Assembly: GCA_900319105.1 (NCBI GenBank)
Contig: ONND01000004.1
Span: 1 to 64,000, forward strand
From: an uncultured Bacteroidales bacterium
Lineage (GTDB): Bacteria > Bacteroidota > Bacteroidia > Bacteroidales > Paludibacteraceae
Length of the DNA stretch: 64,000 nt
Direction of reading: 5' to 3'
The position numbers and the translations under genes are program-made. This document shows positions 35,958 to 43,631 of the stretch, piece by piece. Each line of letters starts with the position of its first letter. Position 1 is the stretch's first letter. The notes under the pieces were generated by a model. That model was not told the origin of the DNA. It worked only from the letters and a program-made list of their open reading frames with translations, and searched no databases.

Positions 35958-36800
35958 TTATTTCAAATCAGTGATTTTACTAAAATCCTGGTCTCCGTAG
36001 TCGAGATTCTCGCCTCCCATGCCCCAGATGAAGGTGTAGTTATGGGTAGCAGCGGCACTATGGATAGACCACTCCGGCGACAGAACCGCCTGATTGCCTT
36101 TCATCCAGATGTGGCGCGTCTCTTCTACTTCGCCCATGAAGTGGCAAACGGCTTGCTCTTCGGGTACCTCGAAATAGAAATACGCCTCCATGCGACGGCT
36201 ATGTACGTGTGCCGGCATGGTGTTCCAAACGCTACCAGGAGCCAGTTCGGTCATACCCATCTGCAGCTGGCAGGTTGGCAGAACTTGGTTAACGAGCATC
36301 TTGTTGATATCACGTTCATTGGACATCTCCAGGCTACCCATATGTGCTACTACAGCGTCCGCTTTGGTCACTTTCTTGTTCGGATATGCGCAATGAGCGG
36401 TCGTTGAATTGAAGTAGAAGAGGGCAGGGTGGTTCGCATCGATGCTCTCGAACTTCACCTCGCGGTCTCCACGGCCCAGGTACAACGCCTCTTTGTAGTC
36501 CAACTCGAAAACCTCATCGCCTGCAATCACACGGCCTTTGCCGCCCACATTGAAGATACCCATCTCGCGGCGGGTCAGGAAATACGGTGCTTTGAGCGGA
36601 TCAATCGCCTCGAGCAGCAAGGTCTCGCCAACAGGCATCGCGCCGCCGACGATCATTCGGTCGTACATGGAATAAACCATGTTCACCTCGTTCTTCACAA
36701 ACACGTTCTCAATGAGAAAATCTTTTCTCAGTCGAGTGGTGTCATAACTCTTTGCGTCGATAGGGTTCGACGCGTACCGTACTTCATAATTCGTTTTCAT
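35958..36800 (-). CDS. kduI: 5-keto-4-deoxyuronate isomerase (KduI)
   Basis: 280 aa, the usual length. Zn-binding cupin motif HVHSRRMEAYFYF (about 198-210), then a later HNYTFIWGMGGEN. The N-terminal YDTTRLRKDFLIE and GRGDREVKFES are family landmarks. Converts 5-keto-4-deoxyuronate to 2,5-diketo-3-deoxygluconate during pectin and glycosaminoglycan breakdown. Co-transcribed with kduD and the DUF4861 lipoprotein, but no polysaccharide lyase or transporter is nearby. Confidence 0.95.
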   Translation of the reverse strand: MKTNYEVRYASNPIDAKSYDTTRLRKDFLIENVFVKNEVNMVYSMYDRMIVGGAMPVGETLLLEAIDPLKAPYFLTRREMGIFNVGGKGRVIAGDEVFELDYKEALYLGRGDREVKFESIDANHPALFYFNSTTAHCAYPNKKVTKADAVVAHMGSLEMSNERDINKMLVNQVLPTCQLQMGMTELAPGSVWNTMPAHVHSRRMEAYFYFEVPEEQAVCHFMGEVEETRHIWMKGNQAVLSPEWSIHSAAATHNYTFIWGMGGENLDYGDQDFSKITDLK

Positions 36801-36803
36801 ATC

Positions 36804-37538
36804 TTATAGTTTTTGATGTTCTGCTTTGGTCTTTTGTCCTTCTACTTTTGTCTTTCTACTCCGAACCGGCATGAGCCATCCTAAGTTGATGCTCAGGTCC
36901 ATCGGGCTGGCTGTCGAGAAATGATCTGTCAGGTTCGTGCCGTAGATACCGCCGAACGAGTAGTCAAAACGTACGTCGAACTGGTATATACCTGCTTTCT
37001 TGGTAATGACGTAGAACCCGGTTCCGACCAATACACCCCAATCGAAGCGTTTCTTGATCGGTTCATATTCAGTCTTTCCTTGGCCATTCACCAGCGTGCC
37101 GTGGTTGCCTTCGTCCTTGATGCAATAACCGATCTGCGGACCTGCATTGAGGAACCAGCGGCACTTGTCGCTACCGAAATTGAGGTGCATCAGCATCGGG
37201 ATCTCAATGTAATGAAGACGTCGGCTGTACGAACCGATCGTATCGATATGCTCCGCCCAGCCGCGGTGTACATAGTTCAACTCCATCTGCAGCGCGCAGT
37301 ACTTATGCCCCGCATAGCGGAATACAAAACCGCCGTTACCGCCTAAGACACTGGCCTTGACGATATTGGACGTACCCTCTACACGCGGCGAGAAAGCAAC
37401 CGTGCTGGCACTCACACCGCCATGTACGCCCACCCAGTATTTCGGCATCCGTAAGCGTGGCTGAGCCTGTAATGGGCAAAAGGCCGCTGCGCTAAAGGAC
37501 AAAAGACAAAGGACTAATATGTATCTTCCAATCTTCAC
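36804..37538 (-). CDS. PorT-like outer-membrane beta-barrel protein
   Basis: 244 aa from a GTG start at 37538 that overlaps the upstream stop as GTGA. The longer ATG frame (37571) would put 11 charged residues before the signal peptide and overlap by 37 bases. The signal peptide KIGRYILVLCLLSFSAAAF is nearly identical at the DNA level to that of the neighbouring gene. The mature part (VGVHGGVSASTVAFSP, alternating strands, INLGWLMP end) fits an 8-strand OmpW/PorT-type barrel. The C-terminal SRKTKVEGQKTKAEHQKL is encoded by a heptamer array (36824-36858) and follows what looks like the natural last strand. Confidence 0.75.
   Translation of the reverse strand: MKIGRYILVLCLLSFSAAAFCPLQAQPRLRMPKYWVGVHGGVSASTVAFSPRVEGTSNIVKASVLGGNGGFVFRYAGHKYCALQMELNYVHRGWAEHIDTIGSYSRRLHYIEIPMLMHLNFGSDKCRWFLNAGPQIGYCIKDEGNHGTLVNGQGKTEYEPIKKRFDWGVLVGTGFYVITKKAGIYQFDVRFDYSFGGIYGTNLTDHFSTASPMDLSINLGWLMPVRSRKTKVEGQKTKAEHQKL
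36824..36858. repeat. Five-unit heptamer array at the end of the PorT-like gene
   Basis: CTTTGGT, CTTTTGT, CCTTCTA, CTTTTGT, CTTTCTA. It encodes the charged C-terminal tail of the barrel protein in frame. Confidence 0.7.
37465..37521 (-). repeat. Signal-peptide cassette, copy A (57 bases)
   Basis: These 57 bases match 38901-38957 at 55 positions. They encode the hydrophobic core and cleavage region of the signal peptides of two adjacent genes whose mature parts are unrelated. The core is formed of heptamers AAAGGAC, AAAAGAC, AAAGGAC (37494-37514). Confidence 0.85.
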
Positions 37539-38977
37539 TTTTCTACAATACTTACTGCGTTGTTTTGCCATCCGCCTTCACCTATCTGTGTCCAGCGGAT
37601 GGAGGATTGCAGACCTTCAAATGTTTTCTTGTTGTCAATCCATGCCACTAACGCTTTCATCAGGTCATAGCCCAAGAGGTCATACCGGGGAGCGTCACTC
37701 GCGTGCTCGGTATTGAAATAGGTACTCCATAGCGCGTCGTACGCTTCGCGGTTGCCTTTTGCGGTAAACATGGACGTATAGACTTGCGGGATTGTTATGT
37801 TCTCTTTGATCCATGAGTACTGACCGATGATACGGATCCGGTAACCCGCTTGTTGCAGTTTCTCCAAGTGCGGCAATAACATCCGGATATGCTGGTACTT
37901 GTCGCTATGCAGCAGGATGATATTCTCTTTCTCGGTGTCTAAAGCATAAGCTACGGAGTCGTTCAGGAGGTCTCGCAACGCCATCGCCGAGTACTTGATC
38001 TGGTGTGCCTGCATCTGCTTGCGCATCGTGCGGGCATACTCACTCATATCGGCGGCACGTACTTCCAACGCTACGCAATGTGCGTCGCGGGTCTTGATCC
38101 ATGCGCAGATACTATCGGCTTGCTGTTTGTCCATCGAGTTGAACTGCAGCACATAGGGCTTCTGCGCGATCTCTTCCTCTGCACTGAAAGGTACTAAGAG
38201 CGACACTTGGTGTGCGGCGCTCCATGCGGCCATCCGCTCGATCTGAATCGGATAAACCAGCCCTAAGACGCCTTGTACTTGATCCAGGACCGTGCTGTCG
38301 CATAACTCATTCACTACACGTTCGCTTCGTCCGGTGTCAAATACCCGCAAGCGGAAGTGAACGCTGTCGTTCTGCATCTCATTCAGCGCAATCAGGGCAC
38401 CCTGGTAGAACTCTAACATCCGCTCTGCATTTCCGCTTCGTTTCGTCTGTTGGCTCTCGAACGGCAGCATCAGTGCTAACTCAACCGGCTGGATGAACTT
38501 CGTATTGTCTGCGGTCATCGGGTTCTCCACTACTGAAATACTATCGTTAAGAGCAGATGCAACGATCATTCGGATCGTCTCTGCCGTAGTGGGCTCTGCG
38601 GCAACGGTTGTCGGTGCGGGTTCCGGTTGTCGGCGTTCGGGTACTATCGGTGTCTCTTTCGCCGTCGTTGCGATGACGGTCGGCTTCGTCTCTTTGACCA
38701 CAGGACGGCCGGTAGGAAGAAGAAGGGTCTCGCCGTAGTGCAGACCGCGGTTCTCCAGCTGAGGGTTCCAACGGATGATCTCTTCTTGCGTCACATGAAA
38801 ATTCACGCCCACCCGGTAGAGACCGATACTCTTCTCCACCTGGTAGCGATACACTTCTATGCCATTCACCGTGTCCAACGGGTAATTCAGCAACTCCTGT
38901 GCCTGTAATGGACAAAAGACCGCTGCGCTAAAGGACAAAAGACAAAGGACTAATATGCTTCGAATAATTGATTTCAT
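37535..38977 (-). CDS. LysM domain plus periplasmic ligand-binding domain protein
   Basis: 480 aa from ATG 38977; an ATG eight codons upstream is less likely before the signal peptide MKSIIRSILVLCLLSFSA. A LysM-like domain lies at about 35-95 (YRVGVNFHVTQEEIIRWNPQL, GETLLLPTG), then a Pro/Thr-rich linker, then a type I periplasmic-binding fold from about 165 (LALMLPFESQQT, FYQGALIALNEM, GVLGLVYPIQ, LVPFSAEEE). Such proteins in Bacteroidota are uncharacterised. They bind peptidoglycan and an unknown ligand and lack a partner ABC transporter here. Its stop is coupled to the PorT-like gene. Confidence 0.8.
   Translation of the reverse strand: MKSIIRSILVLCLLSFSAAVFCPLQAQELLNYPLDTVNGIEVYRYQVEKSIGLYRVGVNFHVTQEEIIRWNPQLENRGLHYGETLLLPTGRPVVKETKPTVIATTAKETPIVPERRQPEPAPTTVAAEPTTAETIRMIVASALNDSISVVENPMTADNTKFIQPVELALMLPFESQQTKRSGNAERMLEFYQGALIALNEMQNDSVHFRLRVFDTGRSERVVNELCDSTVLDQVQGVLGLVYPIQIERMAAWSAAHQVSLLVPFSAEEEIAQKPYVLQFNSMDKQQADSICAWIKTRDAHCVALEVRAADMSEYARTMRKQMQAHQIKYSAMALRDLLNDSVAYALDTEKENIILLHSDKYQHIRMLLPHLEKLQQAGYRIRIIGQYSWIKENITIPQVYTSMFTAKGNREAYDALWSTYFNTEHASDAPRYDLLGYDLMKALVAWIDNKKTFEGLQSSIRWTQIGEGGWQNNAVSIVEK
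38901..38957 (-). repeat. Signal-peptide cassette, copy B (57 bases)
   Basis: Same orientation and reading frame as copy A at 37465-37521, with two mismatches. Contains heptamers AAAGGAC, AAAAGAC, AAAGGAC at 38930-38950. Confidence 0.85.
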
Positions 38978-39004
38978 TGTGCAAAAATATCCATTAATCA
39001 TTAT

Positions 39005-40645
39005 TCATTTTTTTTCGTATTTTCGTTTTCGTATAACCCATACTAAAGCACCGATCAGGGCAAGTACCGCTACCGGACTGATGGTACTGATCATCTGTAC
39101 TTTCGTTCGCTCGTCGTGTGCCCGCTTGTCGTTCAATAAGCGCAAGGCAACACTCTTCTCGCGCAGACCGATCAGTCCTTCGCTATCCGTCAACCATAGG
39201 ATGGCGTTCGTGATAAAATCGCGGTTGCTGAACTGCATGCCGCTGTATCGGTCGTAACCCATCGGCAATGCCTGACCTTTCTGCACTTCGTTCATGACGA
39301 TGCTTCCGCTGCCGATCACTATTTGCCGGGTTTTCTTGCTCGTCTTACGAATCGCCTCGTCCGTCTCGATGCCTTCCGGAACCATCCGATGGGCAAATGC
39401 GCTGGTGAAAGCGCCTTCCAGCGACACGGCAACCGGGATATATTGATAAACAAACGTGTTCGGGTCGGGATTCATGTCGCTGAGATTCACTTCTCCGGGT
39501 GTAGCGGTCACACGGCTTGCCGTACTGGTTGCCAAGAGTACTCGTTTCTCGATCCCGTCTTCGCCACCCACGGCATCAATCGGGCAGACAAACGTACTCA
39601 TGATCTGCCCCATGCTTCGAGTGATCGGACTGCCTTGGCTCGTCAGCAGCAGCGGAGCAAAGGTCCACGGCATCGGTTGGAAATTCGGCTGCTCAGGATC
39701 GCTGCTTACGTTCACGGGGATTGGCAGACATTGGATATCTTGTACCAAAGCCGGGTTGATACGTACGCCGTATTTGAAGAACATCTCCGTCAGCCCCAGA
39801 TCCAACGCTACGATAGGCGTGAAGCCGTCGGTCTGCAACACTTGTTCGCTGAATCGTACGCCGTCAATCGCCCAAAGCACCGTTCCTCCTCGCATGATAT
39901 ATTGGTCGATGATGAAACGCTCTGCATCGCTCAACGCCGTCTGCGGGCTGGCGATGATAACTGCCTTGTATCCGTCCAGGAGGTGGATGTTAGCTCTTGG
40001 CTCTTGGCTATTCGCTATTTGGCCTCTATCGACCTGGAAATACTTACTCAGGGCATTCATCAGATCGTAGGTGTGCGCTTCGTCGGGTTCGCCGTGTCCC
40101 TCGAGGATAGCTACCCTCGGCGTCTCGGTCTGCTGCAGCAGATGCAGCGCTTCCATGAAGGCGAACTCCAACTGCTCGATACTCGCGTTCAGGTTCTCTT
40201 CGCCGCTTAGTCCGCGGGTGTTCTTCAGTAGCGTCACGACGGCTTTGCGACCTTTGTACTCCATGATCGCGTACGGCCAGACGGTGGTCTGTGCGGTCTT
40301 GCCGTCATGCTCGCGCTCGTGGATCACGATCGGTCTGAGGCCTAACGAATCGGCTGCCTTTGTACTTTGTACATTGTACTTTTGTACATCGGCGAAAACA
40401 TCCAGCTCCTCCAAGGTCTCTTCCGTTGCTTTCTTGAGCCGCTTGAAACCGGCATTGAGGTCGCCGCCTAACAGGAGCGTCACCTTGATCGGCGCGTCGG
40501 TCTGTTGGAGCAAAGCCTTGCTGGCGTCGCTGAGGCTATAGTGCTTGTCGTCCGTCAAGTCCCAACGAACAGGACGGACTTGCAGTTCTCCGTAGAGACA
40601 AAGGAACAAGCCTATAATGAATATGTACGGTGCGTACTTTTTCAA
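39005..40645 (-). CDS. gldG: Gliding-motility ABC transporter component GldG
   Basis: 546 aa. N-terminal membrane segment (about 7-23), then RWDLTDDKHYSLSDASKALLQQTDAPIKVTL, the GldG/IFT52-like ABC-substrate domain, and VAILEGHGEPDEAHTYDL with KAVIIASPQTALSDAERFIIDQYIMRGG. C-terminal helix VLALIGALVWVIRKRK. GldG pairs with GldF and GldA in gliding bacteria and is found in many non-gliding Bacteroidota. gldF is not adjacent: the upstream gene is a parvulin. Two heptamer arrays (39990-40017 and 40359-40387) encode IANSQEPRA- and VQKYNVQSTK-like insertions. Confidence 0.9.
   Translation of the reverse strand: MKKYAPYIFIIGLFLCLYGELQVRPVRWDLTDDKHYSLSDASKALLQQTDAPIKVTLLLGGDLNAGFKRLKKATEETLEELDVFADVQKYNVQSTKAADSLGLRPIVIHEREHDGKTAQTTVWPYAIMEYKGRKAVVTLLKNTRGLSGEENLNASIEQLEFAFMEALHLLQQTETPRVAILEGHGEPDEAHTYDLMNALSKYFQVDRGQIANSQEPRANIHLLDGYKAVIIASPQTALSDAERFIIDQYIMRGGTVLWAIDGVRFSEQVLQTDGFTPIVALDLGLTEMFFKYGVRINPALVQDIQCLPIPVNVSSDPEQPNFQPMPWTFAPLLLTSQGSPITRSMGQIMSTFVCPIDAVGGEDGIEKRVLLATSTASRVTATPGEVNLSDMNPDPNTFVYQYIPVAVSLEGAFTSAFAHRMVPEGIETDEAIRKTSKKTRQIVIGSGSIVMNEVQKGQALPMGYDRYSGMQFSNRDFITNAILWLTDSEGLIGLREKSVALRLLNDKRAHDERTKVQMISTISPVAVLALIGALVWVIRKRKYEKK
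39990..40017. repeat. Heptamer array in gldG (distal)
   Basis: TTAGCTC, TTGGCTC, TTGGCTA, TTCGCTA. Encodes IANSQEPRAN. A second array, TTTGTAC, TTTGTAC, ATTGTAC, TTTTGTAC, lies at 40359-40387 and encodes VQKYNVQSTK. Confidence 0.75.
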
Positions 40646-40652
40646 TTCGTAA

Positions 40653-42407
40653 TTACTTCTTAATCTTCTCCCAAACTTCCTCGTTCAGCACAACCGGATA
40701 TTTGGCGCGGAGGCTCTTGATCCACTCTGCCTCCAGCCAATCCTGGTAGTCGGTAACGACTGCGCTCTTCTCGTCCATCCAGCTCTCCGGTGCTTTCAGA
40801 GTCTTGCCGACACATTCAACCACCGGCAGCTCCTCTTTCGGAGTGAACTCCACTTTCTTGTCCTTGAAACCGAACTTGTCGATAGCGCCGTTCTTGCCTT
40901 TTTCCCAGAGACCGTGCTGCACTTTGACATAGGTAATCGTATCGCAGTTGATACGACGCTTGATATAGCTCTGGATGGAGTCCGGGTTAGCGCTCTTGAT
41001 AATCGCCTTGGCTGCTTTCGCGCTGGTCTTGTCTTTCGCCTGAATCAGGTAACCTTTCCATCGCGGAGCTGCCCAGGTATATTTAGCTTTGTTGGCTGCG
41101 AAATAAGCTTCCAAGCCTGCGGTATCTTTGGCTGCTTTGTCCCACACCTCGCGGAGCGATACCTCGAAGAGCAGAATACCGTCGTGGTATTCCTGAACCA
41201 GGTTCTTCAGCTCCGGATATTTCTCCTCCAGATGGGCGTCGGCGTAAGCCTTGGCGTCGGCATCGCTCATTGACTCCGGCAGGTTGTACTCGGCACGCGT
41301 CTTACGGGCAAAACTCTTGTCGATCTCTTTAGCGCGCTCGTCGCGTTTTACCTGACGCTCGATCTGCGTACGCATGGAGTCCAGCGGCTGAATGCTGCGT
41401 TCGCCTTGCTTGTAGATGATATGCCATCCGTAGTTGGTACGAATAGGCTTGCTGATCTCGCCTGATTGCAGACCAAAAGCGGCTTCCTCAAACGGCTTGA
41501 CCATCATCCCGAGTCCGAACCATCCTAACTCACCGCCGCGTACACTACTGCCGCGGTCATCCGATTCGGCTTTCGCTACTTCGGCGAAGTTCTCCGGCGT
41601 CACGATCAAAGCGATGCTGTCGATCTTCGCTTTCTGGATATCATTGAGACTATCAGCCGGAACCATCTTCATGATATGACTGGCTTGCACGTCGCGGTGG
41701 TCACGCTCTTCTTCCACCAGCACGATATGAAAACCGTATTGCGTGCGGAAGGGCTTGCTGACGCTGTCCACCGGGGTGTTATAAACCGCCTCCTCCAAGG
41801 GATAGACGTAACGGAACGGAGTGATCCATCCTAACTCACCGCCTGTCTCCTGTACGTTCGGGTCGGTACTCAGGTCGCGTGCTACCATAGCAAACGGATC
41901 TTTCTTGTATCGTTTGGCTTTGCTGCCGCGTGCCTTGATCGGATGTCCGATCACTATGCGATTGTAAGCTTGGTTGATCTTCTCCCACGCTGCCGCTTCG
42001 GTTGCGCTGTCTGCATTCATCGGACATTGGATGGCGATATGCGCTGCGCGGCGGTCTTTCGCCATGTGCCTCCAGCTCAACTCGATCAGGCTGTCCAGAG
42101 CAGCCTCGTCCTGCAGGTATTTCGGCGTAGCCTGTGCACGGTAGCCCTTCAACTCGTTCTTGAAACTCTCCGTGGTGTCAATGCCTTGTGCCTCGGCCTC
42201 CGTCACTTTGAGTTTGAAATTGATGAACATGTCCAGATACTCGTCCATCGTCTTGGGATCCAGAGCACCGGCTTGGTTGTTCTTCTCATAGATGTACAAA
42301 AATTCTTCTGCGCTCACGGGTTTTCCGTTGATGGTCATGAGCGGAGCTTGCGCCATCGCAGCGATACTCATTGCTGCAAAAGCCATTAAAAAGAAACTTT
42401 TTTTCAT
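40653..42407 (-). CDS. Periplasmic peptidyl-prolyl isomerase with two parvulin domains
   Basis: 584 aa. Signal peptide MKKSFFLMAFAAMSIAAMAQA. SurA-like N-terminal chaperone region (22-110). Parvulin domain 1 is about 115-235 (TGGELGWITPFR, PFRTQYGFHIVLV) and domain 2 about 240-345 (RGGELGWFGLGM, PIRTNYGWHIIYK). A C-terminal region of unknown fold ends the protein. It should help fold outer-membrane proteins. First gene of the long minus-strand run, with its own promoter at 42451-42481. Seven bases separate it from gldG. Confidence 0.9.
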   Translation of the reverse strand: MKKSFFLMAFAAMSIAAMAQAPLMTINGKPVSAEEFLYIYEKNNQAGALDPKTMDEYLDMFINFKLKVTEAEAQGIDTTESFKNELKGYRAQATPKYLQDEAALDSLIELSWRHMAKDRRAAHIAIQCPMNADSATEAAAWEKINQAYNRIVIGHPIKARGSKAKRYKKDPFAMVARDLSTDPNVQETGGELGWITPFRYVYPLEEAVYNTPVDSVSKPFRTQYGFHIVLVEEERDHRDVQASHIMKMVPADSLNDIQKAKIDSIALIVTPENFAEVAKAESDDRGSSVRGGELGWFGLGMMVKPFEEAAFGLQSGEISKPIRTNYGWHIIYKQGERSIQPLDSMRTQIERQVKRDERAKEIDKSFARKTRAEYNLPESMSDADAKAYADAHLEEKYPELKNLVQEYHDGILLFEVSLREVWDKAAKDTAGLEAYFAANKAKYTWAAPRWKGYLIQAKDKTSAKAAKAIIKSANPDSIQSYIKRRINCDTITYVKVQHGLWEKGKNGAIDKFGFKDKKVEFTPKEELPVVECVGKTLKAPESWMDEKSAVVTDYQDWLEAEWIKSLRAKYPVVLNEEVWEKIKK

Positions 42408-42450
42408 ACTGATTTTATGTTGTTTTTAGAGTTACACTACAAAAAGCGTG

Positions 42451-42481
42451 CAAAGTTACTGCTTTTTTTTGACATATGCAA
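42451..42481 (-). promoter_or_regulatory. Promoter of the parvulin-gldG run
   Basis: Minus strand: TTG (42481-42479), 20 bases, TAACTTTG (42458-42451). The spacer has CATATGTCAAAAAAAAGCAG, matching the promoters at 48988 and, with changes, 15436 and 6530. Confidence 0.85.
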
Positions 42482-42501
42482 GGGTTTGTATAATTTTATA
42501 C

Positions 42502-42536
42502 AAAAAAATGTTTCCGAAATGTCGTATTTCGGAAAC
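42502..42536 (-). terminator. Rho-independent terminator after nrnA
   Basis: GTTTCCGAAAT (42510-42520) and ATTTCGGAAAC (42526-42536) form a perfect 11-bp stem with a 5-base loop. On the minus strand it is followed by ATTTTTTTG. It ends the AsmA-murG-AsmA-nrnA transcript and sits just upstream of the next promoter. Nearby, an 11-base unit CAAGTACTGGT is repeated twice (42553-42574). Confidence 0.9.
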
Positions 42537-42593
42537 GGGATTGTTACGGGAGCAAGTACTGGTCAAGTACTGGTCAATACGGAGTGGAAATGT

Positions 42594-43631
42594 TTATGAT
42601 TTCTTCACGTATAACGGGAACGATTTTTCGAAGAGTTGGACGGCTTGCTCCAGTTTGCCGAAGAGTTCGCCTCCGGAAGCGTTGGCATGACCGCCGCCAT
42701 GGAAGACTTCGCCCGCCCATATATTGACCGGGCGGTCGCCTTGCGAGCGGAAAGAGATACGGATCCGCGGTTTCGGTGTCCCCGGTTTGGGACGTTCCTC
42801 GCGCATGAAGACCGAGTAATAGACATCGGAGATCTGGAGCGGCATGTTCACCAATCCTTCCGTATCGCCCACCTGATAATGGTAGCGGTCCAACTCATCT
42901 GCGCTCAGCGTGATCAACGCCAAATGGTACTCCGGATAAATGCGCATCTTGCGATACAGGGCATAGCCTGTCAATCGCACTCTGTCCGTCGAATACTGAT
43001 TGAAAACGGCATTGTAGATCTCGTCTTTCTGTACACCGGCACGAATCAGATGGGCGATGATCTCATATATCTCCGGATTATTGGAGTTGTAACTGAAATT
43101 ACCCGTATCGGTCATGAGGCCGGTGTAAATCGCGGTGGCGATTTCAGTTGAAAGTTGAAAGTTGAAAGTTGAAAGAAGTTTATAGACGATTTCGCAGGAT
43201 GAGGAGGCTTTGGAATCTACATGTTCCTCCGCCCAGATACTTTCCTCCTTTGTACCTTGTACATCGTCCTTTTGTCCCTTCAGATGGTGGTCAATGAGAA
43301 TCTTCGGACAGCTATTCTGCAGCATTTTCTCGCCCATCGGACCGATGCGTTTCGGGTCGTTGAAATCGGTACAGATGAACAGATCCGCTTCGGCAATCAA
43401 GCGGTTGCATACCTCCGGTTTCTTCTCGTAGATCAGAATATCCTTGGCTCCCGGCATCCAGTTGAAGAAGGCGGGAAAAGCGTTGGGTACAATGACGGAA
43501 AGAGACCGGCCTTCGCCTGACAGACTTGAGATCCAATGATACAATGCCAAGGAGGAACCCATGGCATCGCCGTCCGGCGCCATGTGGGTAAAAATAACGA
43601 TATGTTGAGCGTTCTCGATTAGTTGTTTCAT
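42594..43631 (-). CDS. nrnA: DHH-family phosphoesterase, NrnA-like
   Basis: 345 aa. DHH domain with VIFTHMAPDGDAMGSSLAL (metal site I), the LICTDFND acid and ILIDHH. DHHA1 domain with the substrate-binding GGGHANASGG near the C-terminus. Degrades short oligoribonucleotides and/or pAp. Two segments encoded by 7-base repeats, GQKDDVQGTKEE (43249-43277) and STFNFQLST (43145-43172), look like in-frame insertions between conserved blocks. The start overlaps the AsmA-like stop by four bases. Confidence 0.9.
   Translation of the reverse strand: MKQLIENAQHIVIFTHMAPDGDAMGSSLALYHWISSLSGEGRSLSVIVPNAFPAFFNWMPGAKDILIYEKKPEVCNRLIAEADLFICTDFNDPKRIGPMGEKMLQNSCPKILIDHHLKGQKDDVQGTKEESIWAEEHVDSKASSSCEIVYKLLSTFNFQLSTEIATAIYTGLMTDTGNFSYNSNNPEIYEIIAHLIRAGVQKDEIYNAVFNQYSTDRVRLTGYALYRKMRIYPEYHLALITLSADELDRYHYQVGDTEGLVNMPLQISDVYYSVFMREERPKPGTPKPRIRISFRSQGDRPVNIWAGEVFHGGGHANASGGELFGKLEQAVQLFEKSFPLYVKKS
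43145..43172. repeat. Heptamer array inside nrnA
   Basis: CAGTTGA followed by three exact AAGTTGA units, encoding STFNFQLS on the minus strand. A second array TTTGTAC, CTTGTAC, ATCGTCC lies at 43249-43269 in the same gene. Confidence 0.75.

Noticed and set aside
39323-40210. 295-codon plus-strand frame opposite gldG
   Set aside because: Antisense shadow of a recognised gene; composition shows no protein family.
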